Shown in pieces: positions 1 to 6,801 of a DNA stretch of 41,998 nucleotides. The DNA comes from Flavobacterium xueshanense. Lineage in GTDB: Bacteria > Bacteroidota > Bacteroidia > Flavobacteriales > Flavobacteriaceae. Where the stretch lies: positions 1-41,998 of the forward strand of contig NZ_FONQ01000022.1 in NCBI RefSeq assembly GCF_900112975.1. Reading direction: 5' to 3'. Under the pieces are notes generated by a model. It ran no database searches. It saw only the letters and a program-made list of their open reading frames with translations, and was not told the DNA's origin. Each line of letters begins with the position of its first letter. The first letter of the stretch is position 1. A program made the position numbers and the translations under genes.

Positions 1-1
1 A

Positions 2-316
2 CTACAGAACTGGAAACACTTTATAAATACAATAACTTCTGATAATGGGAAAGAGTTTGCGCAACATCAAGAGATCAGTTCGGCACTTGAAATAGATTTT
101 TTCTTTGCCAACCCTTACAGCCCTTGGGAACGTGGTGCAAATGAAAATCTAAATGGATTAATAAGACAATACATACCCAAATCATCATCATTTGATGAAA
201 TAACTCCAGAGAAAATTATAGAAATACAAGAGAAATTAAACAATAGACCAAGAAAAAGATTTAATTTTGAAACACCTAATTTTATGTTTAATCAAAAAGT
301 TGCATTTATAACTTGA
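2..316 (+). CDS. IS30-family transposase, C-terminal fragment (cut by window edge)
   Basis: An open frame enters from the left edge and gives 104 residues before TGA. It contains ITSDNGKEF, whose Asp fits the second acidic residue of a DDE integrase. It then has NPYSPWERGANENLNGLIRQ, whose Glu fits the third; the spacing and the xPYSxWxRGxNENxNGLxR signature are typical of IS30-type transposases. The first catalytic Asp and the N-terminal helix-turn-helix lie outside the window, so completeness cannot be judged. The gene converges on yaaA. IS30 family is a motif-based call and fairly secure; the exact element is not identified. Confidence 0.85.
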   Translation, partial: LQNWKHFINTITSDNGKEFAQHQEISSALEIDFFFANPYSPWERGANENLNGLIRQYIPKSSSFDEITPEKIIEIQEKLNNRPRKRFNFETPNFMFNQKVAFIT

Positions 317-323
317 ATCCTGC

Positions 324-359
324 ATATTTTAAAATTGATCCGTGTCAATTTTAAAATAT
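324..359. terminator. 15-bp perfect inverted repeat between transposase and yaaA
   Basis: The arms 324-338 and 345-359 are perfect reverse complements around a 6-nt loop (TCCGTG). The arms are A/T-rich, so either strand would end in U-rich RNA. The two flanking genes converge here (stops at 316 and 378), so a bidirectional terminator is the simplest reading. It could instead belong to the end of the insertion sequence. Confidence 0.6.
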
Positions 360-377
360 TAATATTTAAAACGCTGA

Positions 378-1136
378 TTATCTCGTGAAAACCAAATTAT
401 TGCCTTCCGATAAATTATGATCAAATTGATAACCATCGTAATTGAAACCTTTTAAATCATCTATCGTTTTAACATCGTTATCAATAATATAGCGCACCAT
501 CATTCCCCTCGCCTTTTTGGCAAAAAAACTGATGATTTTTAGTTTTCCGTTTTTGTAATCTTTAAATTCTGGTGTGATTACAGGAACTTTTAACGCCTTG
601 ACATCTATTGCTGAAAAATATTCATTACTGGCTAAATTGATAAACAATTCGTCTTTTTTAAGCTCTTTATTTAAAGCTTTTGTAACGGCCGGCTTCCAAA
701 ATTCATATAAGTTTTTGCTTTCGCCAATAGGTAATTTAGTTCCCATTTCCAGTCGATACGCCTGAATCAAATCCAACGGTTTCAGTAATCCATACAAACC
801 AGATAGTATTCTCAAACAATCCTGTAGGGCTTCTATTTTTTTTTCTGCAATCGAATAAGCGTCTAATCCAATGTACACATCCCCATCAAAAGTATATACT
901 GCCGGACGTGCATTTAAAGTCGTAAATGGTGTTTGCCATTCTTGATTTCGCTTCCAGTTCAAATCAGCCAGTTTATCTGAAATACTCATTAAATCCGATA
1001 AATCAGCGGGCTTTTTCTCTTTTAAAACTTTGTGAATCTGTCTCGATTCTTTTAAGAACAAAGGTTCGGTGTGCAATTGAGTGGGTAACTGTTTGTCAAA
1101 ATTTAAAGACTTGGCTGGCGATATTACAATTTTCAT
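378..1136 (-). CDS. yaaA: Peroxide stress protein YaaA (UPF0246/DUF328)
   Basis: The protein has 252 residues, the usual family length. Family signatures visible are the N-terminal MKIVISPAKSLNF, the central TKLPI region and the C-terminal ISFFAKKARGMMVRYI with the conserved KARG. In E. coli, YaaA limits free iron and DNA damage under peroxide stress; that role is transferred from family knowledge. The ATG at 1136 is chosen because the frame extends only two codons further, to a TTG, and homologues begin MKI. The gene is monocistronic, convergent with the transposase fragment, and has a very good promoter upstream. Confidence 0.93.
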   Translation of the reverse strand: MKIVISPAKSLNFDKQLPTQLHTEPLFLKESRQIHKVLKEKKPADLSDLMSISDKLADLNWKRNQEWQTPFTTLNARPAVYTFDGDVYIGLDAYSIAEKKIEALQDCLRILSGLYGLLKPLDLIQAYRLEMGTKLPIGESKNLYEFWKPAVTKALNKELKKDELFINLASNEYFSAIDVKALKVPVITPEFKDYKNGKLKIISFFAKKARGMMVRYIIDNDVKTIDDLKGFNYDGYQFDHNLSEGNNLVFTR

Positions 1137-1173
1137 ACACAATACTCTTTCGAGCTCTTATTATTAATTCTCC

Positions 1174-1203
1174 CAAAAGTACTAATTGAAATCAAGAAAT
1201 CAA
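1174..1203 (-). promoter_or_regulatory. Bacteroidetes-type promoter of yaaA
   Basis: On the minus strand a TTG (1203-1201) is followed by exactly 19 nt and then TACTTTTG (1181-1174). This matches the Bacteroidetes primary-sigma consensus, TTTG about 19 nt before TAnnTTTG. Transcription would start near 1170, giving a leader of about 30 nt before the ATG at 1136. Confidence 0.65.
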
Positions 1204-1265
1204 GAATCTTTAAATTGATTTGTTTAATAGTGCAATAGATAATGAAAATTGTTCACCAATTTAAT

Positions 1266-1273
1266 TATTTTTG
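1266..1273 (+). promoter_or_regulatory. -7 promoter element upstream of the GNAT gene
   Basis: TATTTTTG matches TAnnTTTG and lies 25 nt before the ATG at 1299. No -33 TTG is seen at the usual spacing, so only the -7 half is supported. Confidence 0.45.
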
Positions 1274-1298
1274 AGTTGTAAAACACCAATAAATAATT

Positions 1299-1820
1299 AT
1301 GAACACGATCGAAATTAGAAAGGCAACGGTATCAGATTTGGAAACAATTCAAAATATAAGTAGCCAAACTTTTGAAGAGACTTTTGCCGCTGTAAATACG
1401 CCCGAAAACATTGCCAATTATCTAAGAGAAAGTTTCAATTTGAAACAATTAGAAACTGAATTAAACAATGCTAATTCTCAGTTTTATATTGCGTATTCTG
1501 ATTCAGAAGCAGTGGGATATCTGAAAATAAACTTTGGCGATGCCCAAACTGAATCTATCAACGAAAATGCTTTAGAAGTGCAACGGATTTATGTTCTGCA
1601 AAATTTTCATGGAAAAAATATCGGACAGCTTTTGCTTGACGAGGTAAAAAAAATCGCAAAAAGTTCTGGCGTTGATTCTGTTTGGCTCGGTGTGTGGGAA
1701 GAAAATCACAGAGCACTACGATTTTATACTAAAAATGGGTTTATTGTATTTGATAAACACGTTTTTATAATGGGTAACGACGAGCAAACTGATTTATTGA
1801 TGCAATTTCGATTACATTAA
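1299..1820 (+). CDS. GNAT-family N-acetyltransferase
   Basis: The protein has 173 residues and a single acetyltransferase fold. Motif A, the acetyl-CoA pyrophosphate loop, is visible as QNFHGKNIG (residues 101-109) after the strand VQRIYVL. Motif B is WLGVWEENHRALRFYTKNGF (about 129-148), the usual NxxAxxFYxxxGF end. Length and the LGVWEENxRA stretch resemble PaiA/spermidine-acetyltransferase-like members, but the substrate cannot be read from sequence. The protein should be cytosolic. It lies alone between yaaA and the FAD oxidoreductase. Confidence 0.88.
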   Translation: MNTIEIRKATVSDLETIQNISSQTFEETFAAVNTPENIANYLRESFNLKQLETELNNANSQFYIAYSDSEAVGYLKINFGDAQTESINENALEVQRIYVLQNFHGKNIGQLLLDEVKKIAKSSGVDSVWLGVWEENHRALRFYTKNGFIVFDKHVFIMGNDEQTDLLMQFRLH

Positions 1821-1878
1821 ACAATAATTAAATTTTAAATTGTAACTGACAGAAGCAATTCTAAAACCCTATTTGGCT

Positions 1879-1886
1879 TATTTTTG
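1879..1886 (+). promoter_or_regulatory. -7 promoter element of the FAD oxidoreductase gene
   Basis: TATTTTTG matches TAnnTTTG, 21 nt before the ATG at 1908. It also shows that the upstream in-frame TTG at 1884 is part of the promoter and not the translation start. No clear -33 element is seen. Confidence 0.5.
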
Positions 1887-1907
1887 TACCAAATATTATC
1901 AAAAACT

Positions 1908-3146
1908 ATGAAACAGGATGTAATTATTGTGGGAGCTGGATTAGCGGGATTGGCTGCGGCTGTTCACTTGCACCGTCAAGGGCGAAAAGTTCTCCTTTTA
2001 GAAGCTAGTGATCGCGCGGGCGGAAGAATAAAAACCGATGCTCATGAAGGTTTTCTTTTCGACAGAGGTTTTCAAGTCCTTTTGACTGCGTATCCTGAGA
2101 CAAAAGCTCTACTTAATTATAATGATTTACAACTAAAAAAAATGTTACCCGGAGCAACCGTGCTTTATGACGGAGGCAGTTTTGAAATTGCAGATCCATT
2201 CCGAAGACCTTTAGCTGCACTTGCAACACTTTTTGCGCCCGTTGGCACTCTAAAAGACAAAATCAATACCCTTTGGTTAAAAAATAAACTGCAAAAATTA
2301 ACGATTGACGAAATTTTCGAACAACCTGAACAAACGACTCGCAAGCAACTGGCGGATTATGGTTTTAGCCCAAAAATGATTCAACGCTTTTACGCTCCTT
2401 TTCTTTCCGGTATCTTTTTGGAAAATGAATTGAAAACTTCCCGTAGAATGTTCGATTTTGTAATGAAAATGTTTTCAGATGGTGATGTTGCGGTTCCTGC
2501 TTTGGGAATGGAAGAAATACCCAAACAATTAGTCGCCATGCTTCCAGAAGGCAGTATTCAGTGTAACACAAAAGTCATTGCTATTGAAGGAAATACCTTA
2601 ACTACTGAAGACGGAACCGTTTTTGAAGCTAACCAAATCCTTTTAGCTACGACCGCTAATGCCTTGACCCAAAAATACTTTCCGAAGCAAAAAATGACAT
2701 CGCATCAGGTAACCAATATTTATTTTGAAGCCATTGAAGCGCCTACTAAAAAAGCAGTTGTTATTTTAAATGCTTCATCGCAGAAAAAATGGGTGAATAA
2801 TTTGACTGTAATCTCAAATGTTTCCAAAGCGTATGCGCCAAAAGGGAAAGTGCTTATTTCCGTTTCTTACAATGCAATCCCAACTGTTGATGACGCAACT
2901 TTGGTTAAAAATATGAAAGAAGAGTTGAAACAATGGTATGGTGAAAAAGTAAATTCGTGGAAAATGCTGAAGGCGTATCGCATTGAATATGCTTTACCAA
3001 CCCAGGAAAGTGTGCAGAATGAAATAGCTGCTTCTGAAATAAAAATTTCAGATACGTTATTTATTTGCGGAGACAACTTGCTGAATGGCTCTATCAATGC
3101 CGCTCTAAAAACGGGACGATTAGCTGCCGAAGCGATGAAAATATAG
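1908..3146 (+). CDS. NAD(P)/FAD-dependent amine-oxidase-like oxidoreductase
   Basis: The protein has 412 residues. It opens with the dinucleotide-binding motif VGAGLAGLAAA (GxGxxG at 9-14), an acidic residue ending the second strand (E32), and the GG motif LEASDRAGGRI, typical of protoporphyrinogen-oxidase/phytoene-desaturase/monoamine-oxidase-like flavoproteins. The C-terminus has the second FAD-contacting motif, ICGDNLLNGSINAALKTGRLAA. The substrate is unknown; no carotenoid genes are nearby. The ATG at 1908 is preferred over the upstream TTG because it immediately precedes the first strand of the Rossmann fold. Confidence 0.88.
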   Translation: MKQDVIIVGAGLAGLAAAVHLHRQGRKVLLLEASDRAGGRIKTDAHEGFLFDRGFQVLLTAYPETKALLNYNDLQLKKMLPGATVLYDGGSFEIADPFRRPLAALATLFAPVGTLKDKINTLWLKNKLQKLTIDEIFEQPEQTTRKQLADYGFSPKMIQRFYAPFLSGIFLENELKTSRRMFDFVMKMFSDGDVAVPALGMEEIPKQLVAMLPEGSIQCNTKVIAIEGNTLTTEDGTVFEANQILLATTANALTQKYFPKQKMTSHQVTNIYFEAIEAPTKKAVVILNASSQKKWVNNLTVISNVSKAYAPKGKVLISVSYNAIPTVDDATLVKNMKEELKQWYGEKVNSWKMLKAYRIEYALPTQESVQNEIAASEIKISDTLFICGDNLLNGSINAALKTGRLAAEAMKI

Positions 3147-3195
3147 TTTGTTATTTTAAAATAAAAGTTTGCCAAGTTATAGCATTCAACAAATT

Positions 3196-3255
3196 TGCCA
3201 CGGATTACACATATCAACACAAATAAATTTTCGGGGATTTGTGAGATCCGTGGCA
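3196..3255. repeat. REP-like intergenic palindrome (TGCCACGGAT ... ATCCGTGGCA)
   Basis: Perfect 10-bp outer arms (3196-3205 and 3246-3255) enclose perfect 7-bp inner arms CACAAAT/ATTTGTG (3218-3224 and 3237-3243), giving a long nested stem-loop. It sits between two convergent genes, where it could act as a terminator. From memory, CCACGGATT...AATCCGTGG elements recur between genes in Flavobacterium genomes. Only this one copy is seen here, so the repeat label rests on recollection. Confidence 0.55.
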
Positions 3256-3335
3256 TAGTTTTTTAATTATTATGCAGTCCATGAACTGATCCAATTAGAA
3301 GTTTCAGAACTAAACTTTTATTTCGCTTATTGAAA

Positions 3336-4874
3336 TTAAAGTCGATCAATCACTAATTTATACGTTGGATCTTCCATAATATTTACATCAATGATGGCTT
3401 CTGCATTTTTAAGTAACGTTATACAATCGGTACTTAAATGGCGTAAATGTACTTTTTTACCTTGCTTGTGATAACGATTTGTAATAACATTCAATGCTTC
3501 AATTGCTGACATATCAGAAACTCGACTTTCCTTAAAATCGATAATAACTTCATTTGGATCATTTAACACGTCAAACTTTTCAGTAAAAGCAGTTGTAGAT
3601 GCAAAAAATAAAGGTCCATATATTTCATAGTGCTTCACTCCATTTTCATCAAAAAATTTTCTTGCGCGAATGCGTTTAGCACTTTCCCACGAAAAAACCA
3701 AAGCTGAAATAATCACGCCTATCAAAACAGCCAAAGCAAGATTATGCAATAAAACAGTAATTAAAGCAACTAAAATCACAAGAAAAACATCGTTTTTGGG
3801 CATTTTATTAAATATTTTCAAACTCGCCCATTCAAAAGTTCCTATGGCAACCATAATCATTACACCAACCAAAGCGGCCATAGGTAATAGTTCAATTACC
3901 GGAGCACCAAATAAGATAATTATAAGAATTGTTATTGAAGCGACAATACCAGACAAACGGGCTCTAGATCCTGCTGATAAGTTAACCAATGTTTGCGCTA
4001 TCATTGGGCAACCTCCCATACCGAAGAAAAAGCCGTTCAAAATATTAGAACTCCCTTGTGCTATACATTCTCTATTACCATTACCACGAGTCTCAGTGAT
4101 TTCATCGACTAAATTCAAGGTCAGTAAGCCTTCGGTCAATCCTACTGCAGCCATAATTAAGGCATAAGGAAAAATTATTTTTAAAGTCTCTAAAGTGAGT
4201 GGAATATTCGGAATGTGAAATGGAGGAAAACCACCACTTACAGAGGCAATATCTTTCACGGTTTTTGTTTCTATTCCTAATAAAAAAACCAAAAGGAATA
4301 CAACTATAATGGCTACTAAAGATGATGGAATTGCTTTTGTTAATTTCGGCAGAAATACAACAATTCCAATAGTTAAAGCAACTAAACCTGCCATAATCAA
4401 CATTGGAGTGCCTTTAAGCCATGTGATCTCTCCATTAACCACCATTTTAAATTGTTCCAATTGAGACATGAATATAATGATTGCCAATCCATTGACAAAA
4501 CCAAACATAACGGGATGCGGCACTAATCGGATAAATTTGCCCAGTTTAAAAACGCCCACTAAAATTTGTAAAATACCTGCTAAAGCAACCGCTGCAAAAA
4601 CATATTCTAAACCATTTGACTTCATTAAAGCAATTAAAACAATTACCGTTGCACCTGCTCCTCCTGATATCATTCCGGGTCTGCCTCCAAATACTGCCGT
4701 AATTAAACCAGCTATAAAGGAAGCATACAGTCCCATTAACGGCGGAAAACCTGCAAGAATAGCAAATGATAGGGATTCCGGAATCATCGTCATAGCAACC
4801 GTTAAACCAGCTAAAATTTCTGTTTTGTAATTTACCTTTTGTGATAAATCAAATAAATTAAATACTTTTTTCAT
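3336..4874 (-). CDS. SulP-family anion transporter with STAS domain (first of two)
   Basis: The protein has 512 residues: an N-terminal SulP core with many hydrophobic segments (about residues 1-400) and a C-terminal cytoplasmic STAS domain (about 410-512). Core motifs include TVAMTMIPESLSFAILAGFPPLMGLYASF and FFFGMGGCPMIAQTLVNLSAGSRARLSG. SulP proteins carry sulfate, bicarbonate, dicarboxylates or other anions; the substrate here is not determined. The ATG at 4874 is chosen over the TTG at 4904 because MKKVFNLFD is the usual short lead into the first helix. The gene is monocistronic. A paralogue at 17796-19433 sits next to carbonic anhydrase; this one has no such partner. Confidence 0.92.
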   Translation of the reverse strand: MKKVFNLFDLSQKVNYKTEILAGLTVAMTMIPESLSFAILAGFPPLMGLYASFIAGLITAVFGGRPGMISGGAGATVIVLIALMKSNGLEYVFAAVALAGILQILVGVFKLGKFIRLVPHPVMFGFVNGLAIIIFMSQLEQFKMVVNGEITWLKGTPMLIMAGLVALTIGIVVFLPKLTKAIPSSLVAIIVVFLLVFLLGIETKTVKDIASVSGGFPPFHIPNIPLTLETLKIIFPYALIMAAVGLTEGLLTLNLVDEITETRGNGNRECIAQGSSNILNGFFFGMGGCPMIAQTLVNLSAGSRARLSGIVASITILIIILFGAPVIELLPMAALVGVMIMVAIGTFEWASLKIFNKMPKNDVFLVILVALITVLLHNLALAVLIGVIISALVFSWESAKRIRARKFFDENGVKHYEIYGPLFFASTTAFTEKFDVLNDPNEVIIDFKESRVSDMSAIEALNVITNRYHKQGKKVHLRHLSTDCITLLKNAEAIIDVNIMEDPTYKLVIDRL

Positions 4875-5292
4875 AAAAAAATTCAAATAGGATGTGTGAT
4901 ACAATAGCAGTTGCTGAAATCATATCGAAAAAAAATAATAAAATGCTTTAGGAATTATCTTTAAATTTAAAAAATCTAAAAAAATAGCCATGGTAACGGT
5001 ACTAAAATAAATACTGTCATTGTTCATAAAATGTATTGATCAGACATTTTCGTCTGTAGAAAGCGTCTTCAAAAAATTTAATGCAAATTTTTAGGTGATA
5101 TTCTTCGATTTAAAGACTATAAATCAAGGCGGAGTAACGGAGATAAAATGAGTACTGTTTTTCATAAATATGCTGCAAAAATAAAACTTTTATATTGCTT
5201 AACCAAACAGAAAACGAAATTGCTTAAATTTGGCATAATTTAGGACTTTTTTTTTAAAAAGAACTTAAATATTATCGATCCAATTAAAAAAT
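4875..5292. other. Intergenic region between divergent SulP and adenosine deaminase genes
   Basis: About 420 bp with no convincing gene. It contains an imperfect direct repeat of about 40 bp: GTAACGG ... TACTG ... TTCATAAA, first at 4993-5033 and again at 5134-5172. The deaminase -7 element is at 5225-5232. No TAnnTTTG match was found for the SulP gene on the minus strand. Confidence 0.5.
5225..5232 (+). promoter_or_regulatory. -7 promoter element upstream of the adenosine deaminase gene
   Basis: TAAATTTG matches TAnnTTTG, 60 nt before the ATG at 5293. No -33 TTG stands at 17-21 nt spacing. Confidence 0.4.
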
Positions 5293-6711
5293 ATGAAATT
5301 ACTTTATACTTTATTCTTCACTCTTCTTTTAAATATTTGCTATTCTCAATCGACGAATGACTATTTTGAAAAGATCAGAAACAATGAAGCAGAACTAACT
5401 GCTTTCTTCTCGCAAATGCCAAAAGGTGGCGATTTACATCATCATTTTTCGGGTTCTATTTACGCTGAACCTTTATTGGAACGCGCTATTGCTGATGATT
5501 TTTATCTCAATACAGAAACGATGGGTGTTTTAAAAGAAAAACCAGCAGCCGGTAACTGGATTCAATTTTCAATATTAAAAAGTAACGGAACATTAGACGT
5601 TTATAAACAAAAAATCATGCAAAAATGGTCTGTAAAAGATTATAATTATGTGGATTACCCATCAGACAAGCTGTTTTTCGAATCGTTTATGAAGTTCGAA
5701 CCGGCCATCAAAGGGAATTTTGGACAAGGATTATTGGAACTTAAAAACAGAGCTATTTCAGAAAATGTCAGTTACATCGAAACACAATTATCTACGATTC
5801 CAACTGCAATGAACACGGATGATTTGACGAAATTCAATTTCCGATTGCGAAAATTAGCTTTGGTAAAAGACGAAAAAGCAATTCTAAAAACATTGGATTC
5901 TGTTTACAATTCTTTACTAAAAAAAGATGCTAAATCCTACGCTACAGCATTCAATACCAATTTTGTGGCAAAGCTTCACAAAGACCTCAAAATTGATGAC
6001 AAGCAATTTACGATGCGGTATCAAAATTTTGTGTTGCGATTTATGGAACCCGTAGACTTATTCAAAAATTTGGTAATTGCATTCATTTCGGCAGATGAAA
6101 GTCCGTTGATGGCAGGAGTTAACATTGTTTCTCCTGAAGATGGCGAAACTTCGATGAAAGATTATTGGTTGCACATGGTGATGTTTAAATACTGTCATTC
6201 CCGTTATCCAAATGTAAAGTACACGATGCATGCCGGCGAACTGACTCTTGGTTTGGTACAACCGGAAGATTTGACTTGGCACATAGGCGCTGCCGTGTAC
6301 ACTGCAGGAGCCAATCGCATCGGTCACGGAGTAGATATGGCGTATGAGAAAGATTCGTATGATTTATTGCGTTATATGGCGAAGAAAACCATTCCTATTG
6401 AAATTAATTTAGTGAGTAATGAATTCATTTTAAAAGTAAAAGAAAGTCGTCATCCATTGTCGTTATATAAAGAATTTGCCGTACCAATAGTAATTAGTAC
6501 CGATGACGCAGGAATATTAAGAACCAATATGACCGAGCAATATGTTTTACTAGCCAAAAGATACAAAATCGTTTCCTATACTGATATTAAACAATATGTG
6601 TACAATAGCATCAATTACAGTTTTATAAAAGAAAATGTCGTAAAAAAGCAATTAATAAAAGATTTAGACTCGAGATTTAAAGCTTTTGAGGCTAATTTTC
6701 CTTTGAAATAA
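5293..6711 (+). CDS. Exported adenosine deaminase-like hydrolase
   Basis: The protein has 472 residues. The N-terminus (about 1-18) is a signal peptide ending ICYSQS, so it should act in the periplasm or outside. The amidohydrolase (TIM-barrel) signature is that of adenosine deaminases: zinc ligands H49 and H51 in PKGGDLHHHFSGS, HAGE at 313-316, RIGHGVDM with H345, EINLVSNEF, and the STDDAG segment with D404-D405. The length and signal peptide fit the longer ADGF/CECR1-like branch better than the cytosolic enzyme of about 340 residues. Likely role: deaminating extracellular adenosine (or a related aminopurine nucleoside) for purine or nitrogen salvage. Substrate is inferred from the family. 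Confidence 0.88.
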   Translation: MKLLYTLFFTLLLNICYSQSTNDYFEKIRNNEAELTAFFSQMPKGGDLHHHFSGSIYAEPLLERAIADDFYLNTETMGVLKEKPAAGNWIQFSILKSNGTLDVYKQKIMQKWSVKDYNYVDYPSDKLFFESFMKFEPAIKGNFGQGLLELKNRAISENVSYIETQLSTIPTAMNTDDLTKFNFRLRKLALVKDEKAILKTLDSVYNSLLKKDAKSYATAFNTNFVAKLHKDLKIDDKQFTMRYQNFVLRFMEPVDLFKNLVIAFISADESPLMAGVNIVSPEDGETSMKDYWLHMVMFKYCHSRYPNVKYTMHAGELTLGLVQPEDLTWHIGAAVYTAGANRIGHGVDMAYEKDSYDLLRYMAKKTIPIEINLVSNEFILKVKESRHPLSLYKEFAVPIVISTDDAGILRTNMTEQYVLLAKRYKIVSYTDIKQYVYNSINYSFIKENVVKKQLIKDLDSRFKAFEANFPLK

Positions 6712-6748
6712 ATTGTATTCTTATTACAAAATTAACTTTATGAAAACA

Positions 6749-6774
6749 AAAAATCCGCTCGAAAGCGGATTTTT
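6749..6774. terminator. Bidirectional intrinsic terminator
   Basis: The 11-bp arms AAAAATCCGCT (6749-6759) and AGCGGATTTTT (6764-6774) close a CGAA tetraloop. The A and T tracts make it work on both strands. It lies between the convergent deaminase (stop at 6711) and metalloprotease (stop at 6802) genes. Confidence 0.9.
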
Positions 6775-6801
6775 GGGTAAATATAATCTGCTGAATTGCC
6801 A

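Noticed and set aside
3299..3317. AAGTTT/AAACTT inverted pair downstream of the first SulP gene
   Set aside because: Only 6 bp, A/T-rich and without a T tract on the relevant strand; too weak for a terminator.
3670..4167. 165-codon plus-strand ORF
   Set aside because: It lies wholly antisense inside the SulP gene. Its Lys/Ile/Thr-rich translation is the usual shadow of a hydrophobic membrane-protein gene.
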